A DNA stretch of 64,000 bases, from assembly GCA_034769895.1 (NCBI GenBank), contig CM068367.1, positions 126,889,927-126,953,926 of the forward strand, given 5' to 3'. The notes under the pieces were generated by a model. It was not told the DNA's origin, made no database searches, and saw only the letters and a list, made by a program, of their open reading frames with translations. The translations under genes and the position numbers were made by a program. Positions 23,445-36,235 of the stretch are shown piece by piece. Position 1 is the first letter of the stretch. The number at the start of each line of letters is the position of its first letter. This stretch comes from Magicicada septendecula. Taxonomy: Eukaryota; Arthropoda; Insecta; Hemiptera; Cicadidae.

Positions 23445-25517
23445 GTGAGAAACCACCAGGACCCTTCACATGACCAATCACTTGGGTTAAATCGACTAAC
23501 CACAACGGAAAGTGAAATAAAGAAGGTAACAATAATCTCAACCAATTATTTAAAGGACATCAGGGAAGAACTTCTGGAGGAGGAGGATAACCCCTTGTCA
23601 ACAACAAATAGTGAAATAGTGCATATAAAAGCCATTATTAATGGAATCAACACTATCATAATGATTGATACTGGGTCAAATGTATCTCTCATAAACCAAC
23701 CTGAATTGGAGCGGATCCAGGCCAACTCCAATATACCTATCCCGACTTTACCTATAAATAATATCGTCATAATTGGTGCCACAGGCAAACAAAATAAGAC
23801 CATCAAAAAACAGGTCTCTTTAGAGCTAAGCAGCCAGAACACAATAATACCCATTATTTTCCTTGTCGCAAATGGATTAACATTCAACATGTTAATTGGA
23901 TGCGACGCACTGAGACAACACTCAGCAATTATTGACATGCAGAAGGGAATAGTAGTGCTTACTTCTGAGAAGGGAGTGTGGTCAGCCAATATAATCAACA
24001 GTAACCCAACACAACTAACCCTAAATCATCATAAGGGGTTAAAGAGCTATTATTGCCAGACATACCAACCATCAATCACCATAGAAGAGGAAGAAGGAGA
24101 AAAGGAGAAGATCGTCAAAGTGTTTTGTATAATAAAGAATAGAAAGGACCTGGAAGATATTCTGAACGAGGTAGTGGTACAGCAGAAACAAGATTCTAAA
24201 TTACTAAACATAAGAAACAGACTGTTAGAAGATGAAGAAGTTGTGAATAAATATTATTGTATCCACCAAGATATACTCTTTGTTAAAACGAGAAAACATA
24301 ATAGCACATGGAAACTTGTAGTTCCAAAAACATTAGAAAATAAGATAATTAAGGATTATCATGTTCGATACGGACATATGGGGACTGTAAAAATTGTAAA
24401 AGCATTGGAGGAGGAAGTCTTTATAAAAAATATAGTAAGGAAGGTAAACCAAAATATTAAAACATGTGTAATATGTCAAATGGTAAAGACCAATAACGAG
24501 AAAAAAGAGGGAACCATGATACCCATCACCTCAACAACAAAGTTAGAAAAAATATTCCTCGATATATGTGGTCCATTCCCACGTAGTGGAGGGAGACATA
24601 AATACAAGTTTATTGTAATCATGTTAGACCACTATACAAAATATACAAAATTATATGCAATAAACAGAGCTACTACAAAAAAAATACTAGAAATAATAAA
24701 AACTAAATATATAACTGAAGTGGGAAGACCATGCATGATAATAACTGACCATGGAACGCAGTTCAAAGGAAAGAAATGGCGGAACAAGTTACTAAAAGAG
24801 AATATAAAAACTTATAAAACTTCCAAATACCACCCTAGTAGTAACCCTGCAGAAAGAGTGCTAAGGGAAGTTGGTCGAATACTAAGAACTTATTGTCACA
24901 ACAACCAAAAAGAATGGCAAAAGTATTTGGCTTCTACCGAAGTATTTCTAAACATTAGTTACCACCAATTTACGGAAAACACCCCATACTTGATGGTGTT
25001 TGGAAGAAAGCCCCACAGAGAAATACAAGACTTAATAAACTCCCCAGTCAACCCAGAAGACCCCTATGATGAAAACCAATGTTATAACCGTATTATGGAG
25101 AAAATAGAAAAACAAAGAGCAAGATATTCACAAAAACAAATTAAAATAATAAAGTATCACAAGGGAGAGAAAGTACTAATCAAAAACAGGGAACTACCCA
25201 GTACACTTGAAGGAATAGCCAAAAAATTGCTATTACTATATGTGGGTCCATATGTCATCACCAAGGACAATGGAAACAACACTTATGAGATAAGCAATAT
25301 AACCACCAAAAAAGTAAAAGGAGTGTACAACCAAGCTTCCATAAAGAAGTTCTATGAAGAAAACTTCTTTTCTTCATACTGGAATACGTTCATCCAGAAT
25401 AAGTGTGACTATCATACACTTGAAGGAGAAGAGGTGCATAATAACGAAGTGTCGAACAAAAAGGAGAAGGCTATAATATGGAATGGAAATGATAATATAA
25501 TAAATCCACAACCGTGA
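23445..25517 (+). CDS. pol: Pol-derived frame of element A (protease and integrase)
   Basis: A 690-residue frame. Near residues 75-90 is an aspartic protease motif, IMIDTGSNVSLI, with a downstream LIGCDAL partner block. An integrase is recognised from about residue 285: an HHCC zinc-binding region (H-x4-H in HVRYGHMG, C-x2-C in TCVICQ) and catalytic-core blocks LDICGPFP and ITDHGTQFKGKKW with HPSSNPAERVLREVGR. A GPY-type tail (LLLYVGPYVI) closes the protein. These are the only pol parts recognised. The frame could make a protease-integrase protein, or the copy may rely on relatives. Confidence 0.85.
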   Translation: MRNHQDPSHDQSLGLNRLTTTESEIKKVTIISTNYLKDIREELLEEEDNPLSTTNSEIVHIKAIINGINTIIMIDTGSNVSLINQPELERIQANSNIPIPTLPINNIVIIGATGKQNKTIKKQVSLELSSQNTIIPIIFLVANGLTFNMLIGCDALRQHSAIIDMQKGIVVLTSEKGVWSANIINSNPTQLTLNHHKGLKSYYCQTYQPSITIEEEEGEKEKIVKVFCIIKNRKDLEDILNEVVVQQKQDSKLLNIRNRLLEDEEVVNKYYCIHQDILFVKTRKHNSTWKLVVPKTLENKIIKDYHVRYGHMGTVKIVKALEEEVFIKNIVRKVNQNIKTCVICQMVKTNNEKKEGTMIPITSTTKLEKIFLDICGPFPRSGGRHKYKFIVIMLDHYTKYTKLYAINRATTKKILEIIKTKYITEVGRPCMIITDHGTQFKGKKWRNKLLKENIKTYKTSKYHPSSNPAERVLREVGRILRTYCHNNQKEWQKYLASTEVFLNISYHQFTENTPYLMVFGRKPHREIQDLINSPVNPEDPYDENQCYNRIMEKIEKQRARYSQKQIKIIKYHKGEKVLIKNRELPSTLEGIAKKLLLLYVGPYVITKDNGNNTYEISNITTKKVKGVYNQASIKKFYEENFFSSYWNTFIQNKCDYHTLEGEEVHNNEVSNKKEKAIIWNGNDNIINPQP

Positions 25518-26636
25518 GAATTGAATTGATACCAAAATAAAATTATATATAATAAAATGTACGGCCATATGTCATCACGAAGGACAAGTAACTGTAAATA
25601 AAATACAGATACCAAAATTCAAAAATTATGTGAGAACAACTTGCAACAACATTTCGATGACTTATGAGGCCTAAAATAAAAAATATCAAAACAAAGGAAT
25701 GAGTTACATAAATTCCTACTAAGTGAAATCAACTTACAATATATTAAAAAGTTGATGTGTGAAGTATATGAAATAATTAAACAAAATGTACCAAAATAGG
25801 AATACGCTACACAAATTCCTATAGTGTAAGAAAATTAACTTACAAAGAATTATCAAGAATGATTTTTAATACAAATGGAAATATGCAAAAATAAAATCAG
25901 ACCAAAAAACTGATAAGATAAATACCTGAAATTATAATGAATCAAGGGTATTCAAATATAAAATAAAAAAAATCTAAACTGGTACAAAGAAAGAGGGAGA
26001 TTATGTATGAATCAAATATACAAGCTATGGCTAAAGCAAAATGTTGCTAAATAACTGAGAAAAGTATACCAATGTCTAAGATAATTAAAATGATCACCAT
26101 GAGAATTGAAAACCGAATAATGAAAAGTTAATGATGAAATTAACATATAAATAAATAAAAAACAATCAATTGTATGAGCAAATGATAGTATATAGCAAAG
26201 GTACAACGGAAGGAAGAATGAGTAAAAAGCCAAAGTGATCTAAAAACAAACCACAAGGTGGACAATCCCAAAGTATATTATTATTAATTTAAGTCACAAG
26301 TTGACAAAAAAGGTATTTATGATTGACTGTTGAAAAGTCCAGCAATCAAATAAACTGAGCCAGAGATGACGTGCCTCTGGTCTCAGAAAAATGAGTAGTA
26401 ATGGGAGAAACCAGCTACTAAAGTTAGGAAAAAAATTGTGTATAACGGAGAACACACCAATGGAAATAAAATGAAAAACAGATCCAAATAAAATGGAATG
26501 AATTCAGTAAGAAGAGAAATAAAGAATAGAGAAACAACCAAGAAAGAAAAGGAAAAAGATTATCTATAACTGATAATTTCATAAAAAACTATACTAGTGT
26601 TTTATCAAAATGATCAATTTTAAAGGAGAGGCATTA
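25518..26636 (+). other. 3' non-coding region of element A with two hairpins
   Basis: AT-rich, with no gene. It contains a hairpin closed by TGATTG/CAATCA (26320-26348) and a stronger one, CTGAG-CCAGAG ... CTCTGG-CTCAG (26355-26386). Similar hairpins occur at the equivalent place in element B. The purine tract is at its right end. Confidence 0.7.
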
Positions 26637-29600
26637 TGTAACGACACAAATAGCCAACCCAGTACCAGGGATAAAAAATATATTTATAATCGTAAAAATA
26701 CTTCTTATCAAATAAACTGATTGATTTTAATTAAAATATCAGGAATATGACACGACAATACGACGACTTTAACCTAACCCAAGTGATTGACCCAACATCA
26801 AGAAACAAACAAGAAGGGAACCACAAATAAACAACGAGAATAAGAAAATAATAAACCCAAACCACAAGGAAACAAGTTTATGGGTTTAAATGACCCCAAA
26901 ATGCCCAAAGAAACGGATGAAAAAATCTAATATATTAAACGAACAAGGAAGATGAAGAAGGAGGGAGACAAGCAAAAGTGAAAACCAAGAATGTTTCACC
27001 AAAACAAGTAAAAAAGCACTCAACAAGAACATTGAAACCAAAACAATGGTTATCAGGAGGAAGGAGAGATAACGGTTACTACCCATTGAAAAGGCAACCT
27101 AAACCACCAATAAGAATTGTTATTAGTTAGTAAGTATTAGTTATTAAGTATTAATTGTCATTAGGATTAAGTCATGAAAGAGAAATAAGTATAGGGGTCA
27201 CCCACTATAAAACAAATGATATAAACAGTGATATAGTGCAATAGTGTAGGTGTAAGAACCCCAAAGTGAAGTGTGACACTAGTGAAGTTATAATTAACAA
27301 TAAATAATTTACAAGTGAAGGTAAGAGAAAGATTGGAAATTAACAGTGAATAAATAGCTGATGATAAATAGTGTTAAGAGTGAATTATAGTATAAGGTAT
27401 AGTAAACACTAGAAGTGATGATGACTTTTTATTTAAAAAAGATGTTCAATAGAGCTAAGTTTAATTATAGTCAGTAGTAAGTAAAAAGGGAGGATTCCAG
27501 AATAGAATAAATTGAAGGTGTTACCATGGAGGGAATATAAAAATTGTTTAGAGATTAAGAAGTCAAAAAACTAACAAAGATACCTAAAATTATAAAGAAT
27601 TGTTATTAATTTCATAGCAAATGAGGTTGTTTATCACAACACAAATAATATGTGTTATGAACTAAAAAATTAGCAAATAAGGATAAGTTAGAAGGGAGTG
27701 ATAATGTTCTTTAATCAAAACAATAACTCTAATAACTTATAAACAAAAATTGTGTTCATGTTAATGTTATGAAGAGGATATGGCTGAATGAAATGTGCAG
27801 TCCATAAGCCTAATATTATGTTTTAAAGATTGAAATAGAGAAAGCAATATTGAACAATAAACAACACACCTACAGACTCAAAACACAACACAACTAATAA
27901 AAATAACAAAGTAAGGCCCAATAGGCTGAACCAAAATGTGATTTGAACGAAATAAGTAAATTATTATAATGGCTACCTAGGCCTAGAAAAAACATAACTG
28001 TCAGAACCAAACAGCCAAAAATTATAACAATTGAATCAGAATTTAGAAAATCTGAGGTGAAGGAATCACCAAGAATAAATTGTAGGTCATTTATAACACA
28101 AAATATTGTAATAGGCATTATTATATAAAAAGAAATGTAATTAACAAGCATTAACATAATTGTAAAAACTTAAAATCTGAAAATACCCAAGCTTGTGGGG
28201 TATCAAAATAATCTATGAACGAGAATAAATACTATAGTAACAATATTTATTAACCAGGAAGGAAGATGGAGGAATAACAGTAATCAGAAGATATACGAAG
28301 AATTCGAATTTTTGATAACAATACATCAACTCAAAATCAACCAATCCGAATAATACCGTTACTATGGAAACGGCGGTTGAAGACAGAAAATACCGTTGGA
28401 AATAAAAAGAAGCGAAGCGTCATCAAGCCAATACAGATGCAAAAGTTTGGAAGAGCGTTTTTTTCAGTGTAAACCATGAAAATAATTATTCAAAGTTGCT
28501 GAAAACGATCACTAAAGAAGCAGATGACCGTTGCAGCAGATATGTCAAGACCCAAGACCAATTAAACTGAAATTATACTTGAAAAGAACATCAAAAAACA
28601 TGACGAAAAAGATGCCACATTTAGTGAAGCCCAAAATCCAAGAAAACTGAATTTATGCAGCCAAACCCTATCTTGAATAAACTCTGAAGACATCTAGACC
28701 CGTTGAAGTGTTAAGTACTATCCAATTATTTATTTTCCAACAACCCTAATCACTTTAAATAATTTTGAAAGGTAAAATTACCACACTATAGAAACAGTAT
28801 TTCTCTTTCATAGAATATTTGAACAAATTAAAACGTAATGAACCTTTGTTAACATTGAATAACCTAAGAATTAAACACGAACTTACAGAACACTTTTACG
28901 ACACAACACAACAGATTGTAACAGCACACTTTATCTTTCCTGTACACTTAGATTAAGGTAATTAGTATTTTTATTGTAACCATTGTAGTTCTTTAACTCA
29001 TAGCCAAAAGAATCCACGGATTTTAAAACCAATATTAACTGTAATAAGCCTGACGTAAACAGTGACGCTAGGTTAAATGGTTTCTAAATCAATTCGCCGC
29101 CCTGAAAACAAGATCTCATGTAACCAGTCGATAATTATTTTGTTGTAATTGTAAATGTTTTCAGTTATCACCCATTAAACATATTTATTACAGGGAGTAA
29201 CCTGCGTTATCATTTCATAGGGAGTGCTATATAATAATTACTTGTAGTTAAGAAAAAATAGTAGCAGTAAGCAAGTTTGCCAGTCATACATCAGAAGCGA
29301 CGATTGAGGCGGCTGTGCGAGCGGGAACTATTCGAATACACCAACCCGCAATGCTGATAACTTGTTCAACCACAATTTTTAGTTGTTTTGTAAAACGACT
29401 TGGCGCCACCCGGGATTATTACACCCCCTAAGAATAACAGGTAAGGTTACTGCCGTAATATACAGGTGATCAGATCTATGCTACGAACATCGCTAGCCAC
29501 ATTACTGTAACGACCCAGTGCGAGGCGAACGCACTAATCATCCAAACACATTATTTTTTTATGTACACATTTTGCAGGTACGTCTTATATAATTCGTTAC

Positions 29601-29661
29601 AGATTGACGAATACCAGGTGAGGTTTGAAAGTAGACGGGACGACTGCAGACACTAGTTACA
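26637..29661 (+). repeat. 3' LTR of element A
   Basis: Same sequence as the 5' LTR apart from about ten small differences. The short reading frames inside it are present only because the two LTRs match. Confidence 0.93.
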
Positions 29662-29719
29662 ATATATACACACACACATACATATTCAATCACTTTCTGC
29701 TACAGTCCGTTTCTTGATG

Positions 29720-30475
29720 TATATAATACATTTAATATGTATAAATAAATTTACTTCAAGATATACCTTTTTTTTCCTTATTAGGAACATGTTTCGGGTA
29801 CTATCTTGTACCCATCCTCAGCCTTCCGGTTTTTTTGTCTGGTGAAGTACATATGTGTTGTTGGTTGACTATTATTATTGTGGCTTCCTGTTGGCTTCTG
29901 GTATTTCAAATTGGTTTTATTGTGTGTGATTGTGGTGTATGTGTTAGTTTTTTGTGTATTTTCAATGTTGAGTGCTTTGAATATTGTGTCATGTTTTGTA
30001 TTGATTTGTATTTGTTCAGGTATTAGTTTGTTTTCTGTTTTATGTTTGTATATTTGTAAATTTTCCCAAATGTTCATTATGGTGCCTTTGTGTGGTATAT
30101 GTTTTATTAGTGTTACATTGGTTATGTCTGGGAATTCATGTCCTGTGTTTATTGCATGTGTGGCTAAATTGGATTTATATACTTCTGGTTTTTTGTATGC
30201 ATTTAGGTGTTCAAAATAACGTTTTTTCAGCTGTTTTTTTGTTTGTCCTATGTAACATTTATTGCAATCTTGGCATTCAATTTTGTATATGCTATTAGTT
30301 GTAGTATTATCTTTGTTGTGTGAGCTATTTAGATTTTGTAATAAATCTTTGTATTTGTACTTCACCAGACAAAAAAACCGGAAGGCTGAGGATGGGTACA
30401 AGATAGTACCCGAAACATGTTCCTAATAAGGAAAAAAAGGTATATCATGAAGTAAATTTATTTATAAATATTAAA
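29720..30475 (-). mobile_element. Penelope-like element PLE-2 fragment, folded back
   Basis: The two sides are inverted copies of the same 3'-end sequence (about 29720-29850 against 30357-30475), around a minus-strand GIY-YIG coding segment. The arms begin within the coding tail and run through the 3' UTR into a TA-rich end. This looks like a truncated insertion with an inverted segment. It lies between element A and element B; 29662-29719 is unassigned (CA)n-containing DNA. Confidence 0.72.
29781..30359 (-). pseudogene. PLE-2 GIY-YIG endonuclease domain
   Basis: The minus-strand frame (ORF to 30401, the first residues of which come from the inverted arm) has SIYKIECQDCNKCYIGQTKK, a GIY-YIG core with C-x2-C, then LKKRYFEHLNAYK and a LATHAINTGHEF block equivalent to the conserved H...GH of Penelope endonucleases. 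A 90-residue basic, Asn/Thr-rich tail follows and is shared with the relic at 345-600. No reverse transcriptase is present in this fragment. It is clearly a different family from PLE-1, whose core reads VYKLNCKQCDKVYLGETGR. Confidence 0.82.
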
Positions 30476-30497
30476 TATAATATATATATATATATAT
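30476..30497. repeat. (TA)n tract before element B
   Basis: A TA run that forms the 3' end of PLE-2 and the target of element B. Confidence 0.85.
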
Positions 30498-32737
30498 TGT
30501 AACGTAACAGAGTTGAGGTCCCCAACGTTACATAAAAAATTGAATTAACTATGGTCAAGGACCATACCCTGAATTAAGGTTGCTCAGTAATTAATGCATC
30601 TGAGAAGTACCTCAAGTCAAAAGAGGCAATAATTAATGTTGAATATAAAATACCATACCAATTAATAGTTAATATAATAAATTGTGCTTGTTTTTATACT
30701 GTAGCATGTTAATGTTCACAGAATATTTATGTTATGTTTTGAGTATGGTAAGAGTGAACTAATGTTGTTTAATAGGAATACTCAATCAGTGATAATGTTG
30801 TATTTATGTTAAATTTGTCTTTAGACAATCAAGTACAGTTACCTGTGTTAGGCATTATACTAAGTTTTAAGTATTGTCTAAAATTGAATAATGCAGTTGT
30901 TTTAATTAATGTTTGTAAACTTGGCCAGGAGGGCAATCAGTGTTTAAGGTTTGACAAGTAGTTCTGATAATTATATTGTAAACTAATGAAGGGTTCTAAG
31001 ACGAATTAATTAAGGTAATAAAATAAAAACCAGGAAGTTAAAATTAATGTAAATAACCATTAACCAATAATTAATTGTACAGTAGGTCAGGTAAAAGAAA
31101 ATTAAGTTAAAAAACCAAACAATGTTATAACAGTTGTAAGAAAATCTATAGGCCTAAATTTAATATTTGTAAAAGGAAATTTATACCTTTTTAAGAAGTC
31201 CAGTCCAATGAAACTATGGTAAAACATTTACTGTTTAAGAAGGAAGGTTAGGTGAGAATTTTAGGTAATTTAGTATTATTCCAAGCATGGAGTATTTTAT
31301 TGAAAAAGAGTAGTAATATTCTATTATTCTGGCTCTAGGATATCTAATTTCACCCAATGACAGAAAAAAGTGGTTGTTAAGGCAACTGAAATGGACATGA
31401 GTTGTTTATATTGAATCATTCGTTCTGATTGTTACAAGCTATTGAGTTGAGATGGGCAGATACATTTAAAAAAATGAATAATAAATTCTGAAGAAAATAT
31501 GAATCAAAATTAAAAAACCCTCTTTGAAACCTAATTATATCATAATACTGATGAGTAATAAACCTAATTAGACTTCCAAATTATAACTGAATACATTTAA
31601 AAGAGTTGAAAACCCCTCACCTCATTCACCAGAATAATTCCGCTGGATTCGGTATTAAACCGATTTCTTATATAACCAGAAGATTAATTAAGAGAAATAA
31701 AGGCCGAAACTAACGGAATTATTGAGAAGACAATACGAAGATCTCGTTTTGCAGAGTTAACCTTCACGTGCAGAAGAAGCTGGGATACTATTTTCATTCC
31801 ACCGTGACTGACGACTATCCCGATCATAGGAGAAGAACAGCAGTTAGAAGAGTTCCTGAGAGCTTCCCCGGATACTACTCTATCAATTTTATTAAGGGCC
31901 AAAACAAGTTTTCCTGGATGAATGTAACTTAAGCTGAACATCTTCACTGTTTACAGACGACCAGTGCCAGTTTGAGTTCTGCCGACCCGGTAAAAAACAA
32001 CCTATTTTAAATTCAATATATCTAGAGTTAATAATTTTGTTTTGTAATACTTGAGTAACCTTAATTGTGCATTTTACCTGGCCTTACTAATGGTTCAAAG
32101 ACTCTTACGAACCCTGGGATAAGAATTGTTTATTGTTATATTTAATTTGTATGAGTCAAAGTAACTTGATCAATTGACAATCGATATATTTTTGTATAAT
32201 CGATTTGATAATATTATTATTTTGGAGATAACGGTAACTGTGAAATAATAGATAAAATTAATAAAGGATCTTTATTGTATGAGATAATGTTTGAAGTTAT
32301 TGCAGAATAGATACTATCTGTAGTGGGTGGAATAATTTACAATAAAAGGTTGATTCAAACCCGATGAACGGCTAACCTAGAAACACGATTATTACAAATA
32401 ACAGCACTAAGTGTTTACAGCTGGTGGAACGGGAGATTGCCGAACTAGCGTGTTTTCAGTACAAAATTTAAATAGAATTTTCTAACATCGAGGGACTAGG
32501 GTTGACAAGAATACCCATTACATTCAGTCAATACACTATATAAATCATTAATATTACCCAACTACTGAATACTAAGTTAAACCTATATCGTAGTACGATT
32601 ATAAGTTAAAAGAACATAATTATAATCATATTTGCCTAGTAATATATTTTCAGGAGGTTTCATCGGTAACAACCGAATAGATATATTCATTAATAATATA
32701 TTGATTAAAAACAGGTAACAACATTTTATTTGTTACA
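30498..32737 (+). repeat. 5' LTR of element B
   Basis: Bounded TG...CA, about 2.24 kb. No protein-coding region. A small hairpin TATGGTC-AAG-GACCATA lies near its start. Confidence 0.92.
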
Positions 32738-32826
32738 AATTGGCGCTCAACGAGTGGGCTTTTGTTAAGTAAAAAATAGTATTAATTATTACTTAACTTG
32801 AGCAGGCAACCATTAGAGGCACAGGA

Positions 32827-35161
32827 ATGCATACGAGAGGCGTTACTAAAAGGATGGAAAAGGAGCAAGAAACAGAAGAAGATAGGCGGGAAGAAGAAAC
32901 AGAGGTAGGTACAGATACTGAAATGGAACAACAGGTGAGCAATAAAGAGGATACCCAAGGGGACCAACCAGATAAAGAGGAAGCCAGGGGAGGATTAAAT
33001 TGGGAAAAATTAATGGAATTAATGAGTAGTATGAAGGAGGATAATAAACAAACTAATGAAAAATTAGACAGTATCAAAGAAGATAATAGACAAACTAACG
33101 AAAAAATAGACAGTATCAAAGAAGATAATAGACAAACTAACGAAAAAATAGACAGTATCAACGAAAACTCAAAGAAACAAAATGAAATTTTGAGTGAGAA
33201 TTTAATCAAATTAATGAATGAGAAGTTTGACAAAAATAAAGAGGAGAATGATGAAAATAACTGGCTGATAAATGAAAGTTTGAACCAAATTAATGAAAGG
33301 TTTGACAGGAATGATGAGAGATTAAAGCAGATTCAGGAAAATAATAAACAAATAGATGAGAAAATTGAAAACAGTAATAACGAGTTGCGGCAGATTATAA
33401 ATGAACAGAACCAAGCGTTGAGGGAAGATATCAATGAAAGGGTTGCAAATGTCAATGAAACACTCAATAAAAGGGTAGATAATAATGAAGCGGAAGTAAG
33501 ACAGCAAATAAATGGAATTAAGGTGGGTCTGGAAAAGACAGATGAAACCATAGTACAACTTGCAATGGAAGTAGAGGCCAAAATTAATCATGGGGAAAAT
33601 ACCAACAAAACTATGATAAATCAAGTACAATTAGAAGCACAAGAGAAATTGGACGGGGTGCAAATTAATATAGATGGGAGAATTGAATTTATATTACTTA
33701 TTTCCTGATTTTTTATATTTTCTATAGTCTCTTTATTTTGGACTACTTGGGTTTTCATTTGTGTTATTTCATTATTAATGAAATAACACAGGTGCAAATT
33801 AATATAGATGGGAGAATTGAATTTATATTACTTATTTCCTGATTTTTTATATTTTCTATAGTCTCTTTATTTTGGACTACTTGGGTTTTCATTTGTGTTA
33901 TTTCATTATTAATGAAATAACACAAATGAAAACCCAAGTAGTCCAAAATAAAGAGACTATAGAAAATATAAAAAATCAGGAAATAAGTAATATAAAGGAA
34001 TCAATAGAGATTTTATAAAATCGACCAATGTATCTAACGCATCACATAGCCCCGGAGCATAAAGATAATATCAATTTTAAAATTTATAGGGGAAATCCCA
34101 TAGAATTCCTGGAGAGAGTAGACGAATGGTTTAACCGAATTAAAGTAACTCGATGGAACGTAATAAAAAGTTATTTAGATGAATGCTTTAAAAGTATAAA
34201 TGATAATTGGTGGTCAGCTGTCCGAAATGAACTTGGTGATTATGAGGAATTTAAAAGGACTTTTAAGTCAAAATACTGGTCAGATTCTGTACAGAACATG
34301 ATTAGAGATAACATTACTAATGGGAGATTTAATGTTAATCAAGAGCAGTCACCAACTACTTACTTTTTGGGAAAGGTATGTTTAGCACGTCATTTGGAAC
34401 CGCGGATACCAGAGGAGTGTTTGGTAAATAAATTGTCATACCATTTTGAAGAAGAGATAGTTCGTGCCAGACGCAGTGGACAAGTGAAGACCGTAGAAAC
34501 AATGGAAACCTTATTAGCCAGTTACGAAATGGAAGACTATTATCAAAGGTCCCGACGGCAAGGTGAATATTACAACAATAGAAGGGAAGAGACAAATCAA
34601 GAGTCGCGTCCAGGAACAAATCGATTTAACAATAATAATTATCACCGAAGGGTGAATGACCAATTTATGAACAATCGTTATCGTAACAATTATTACCCAA
34701 GTAATCACTATACTAATCATGAGAATAACAGATACAGAACAGGCCGCAGGAATTGGGACAATGGGAGAGATTATTGGGATAATAACCAAGGAAACGATAA
34801 TGGAAGAAATCAAAACAGAAATAGGAGCGTCGAGCATGATGGAGGAAGCAGGGAACAAAGGAGAGACATACCCTCGGAAAATCCACCAAGTAATGACCAG
34901 GGAACCCATATAGCTCGGGTAAACTATATCATGGCTGATGAGAGGAATCACCAAGAGGATCATCGTGGAAACTGTAAACCGAATCCCAATTCTGGGAATG
35001 CTGAAGGAAGGAATAGACGTAACGAAGAGGACATAGAACCATATGTATATGATCCAACCTGCGACGATGCCATTGGAAGATTTACCACTGCATATAATTT
35101 ACGGAATCCACCGGAAAACCATATTGGTAGAGCAGCCCGAACAGAGGCCAATACAAAATAA
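32827..35161 (+). pseudogene. gag region of element B (broken)
   Basis: The first part is a coiled-coil region with a short repeated block (QTNEKIDSIKEDN, in three near-copies). The later part has the Gag core NFKIYRGNPIEFLERVDEW ... FKSKYWSDS ... YFLGKVCLARHLEP, homologous to the Gag core of element A, and an Asn/Arg/Gly-rich tail without a zinc knuckle. The region is not one open frame and shows about one break. As in A, the charged tail is the likely nucleic-acid-binding part. Confidence 0.8.
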
Positions 35162-36235
35162 TTAAGATAAATTATGTGGAATCAATTTAAAACAACAAAA
35201 TTCAAAAAATAAGTAAGAACACCTTACTATATAATTCAGAAGAAATTACTTTAAACTAATATAAAAGAAAAAAAAATAACACTGATTAAACCTAATAAAA
35301 ATCATCAAAACCAAAAAACAAAATGAGTTTATCTGATGTAATATAATAGTGAGAAATGTAATTTAGAATGTAAAAGGAATAATAATGATTGTGCCAGAAG
35401 AATATAATTACATGATGTAATGTATAATACTAACCAAAATCTCATAACCAGCTGTATTGGTAATAAAGGAATATGAGCCAAGGAAGATAAGAGAATGAAG
35501 AAGCCAAAATGGAACCGTCAAAAGGATCACAAGAAAAGAAAAAAACAAATATTTAAGAATTATCCGTAAGAAAGCCAATTAATAAATGTCAATAAAATAG
35601 CCAAGTATTGGAGAGGAGAAGTGTATAATAGAAGGAAGAATTAATATGAAGAAATAATATGATCTGAGTTAAAGTACAGTGGATAATCCCTAGAGTATTA
35701 TTATTATTAATTATTTTTTTTGAAGGTCACATGATGACTACCTTGCGAGGTTTATTAATGAAGATTGACTGTAGAATATTCCAGCAATCATTTAATTGGG
35801 CAGAGATGATGTTCCTCTGATCGTATGTAATGGACGACGGTATTGGTAAGCCGATAGAGCACCACCGATTCGATTCCAGTTATAATGTTAGGGAGGTTTA
35901 GGAAAATTAAATATTAGAGGGAAAACTCACAAACAAATATATATAAATAAATAAAACCAGATCCAAAATGTATAATTAATAAAGAATGTCACAAGAATGA
36001 TTATAGAAGTAAGATTTAAACTTGGGAAATAATTGATTTTAAGAAGGAAAGAAGAAATAATAGTAATACAACGGATAATTCCATACGCCAATAATAGGGT
36101 GAAAGGTACATACAACCAGTCTGAAATAAAAAAGTATTATGAATAGGAGAACTAATTGGTCAGATACAAGTTGTGAGTTTATTTTTTACTAAACTTCGTT
36201 AAGACAAAATAAACTTCTTTCGAAGGGGGGTGTTA
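35162..36235 (+). other. 3' non-coding region of element B
   Basis: AT-rich, without a gene. A GATTG/CAATC hairpin (35763-35789) and a CAGAG/CTCTG hairpin (35801-35819) correspond in place and spacing to those of element A. A tRNA B-box-like GATTCGATTCC near 35867 has no matching tRNA body. It ends in the purine tract. Confidence 0.6.

Larger units (their letters stand above)
18267..29661 (+). mobile_element. Ty3/Gypsy element A, long LTRs, very young
   Basis: Two direct repeats, 18267-21292 and 26637-29661 (about 3025 bp each), start TGTAACGACACAAATAGCC and end CACTAGTTACA. By eye they differ at about ten positions, roughly 0.3-0.4 percent, so the insertion is recent. Flanks are ATAT on both sides. 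A primer-binding site follows the 5' LTR (TGGCGACCAACCGGTGAG from 21296) and a purine tract (AAAGGAGAGG, 26623-26632) precedes the 3' LTR. Parts recognised between the LTRs are gag, protease and integrase. Other pol parts are not recognised, so it is scored as broken or non-autonomous despite its young LTRs. Confidence 0.93.

Noticed and set aside
31684-31947. 87-codon minus-strand frame present identically in both LTRs of element B (again at 37422-37685)
   Set aside because: Identity reflects the near-identical LTRs, not selection; no motif is recognised. The same applies to the 66-codon frame in the LTRs of A.
35820-35885. tRNA-like B box (GATTCGATTCC) in the 3' region of element B
   Set aside because: No cloverleaf, anticodon arm or acceptor stem can be drawn around it.
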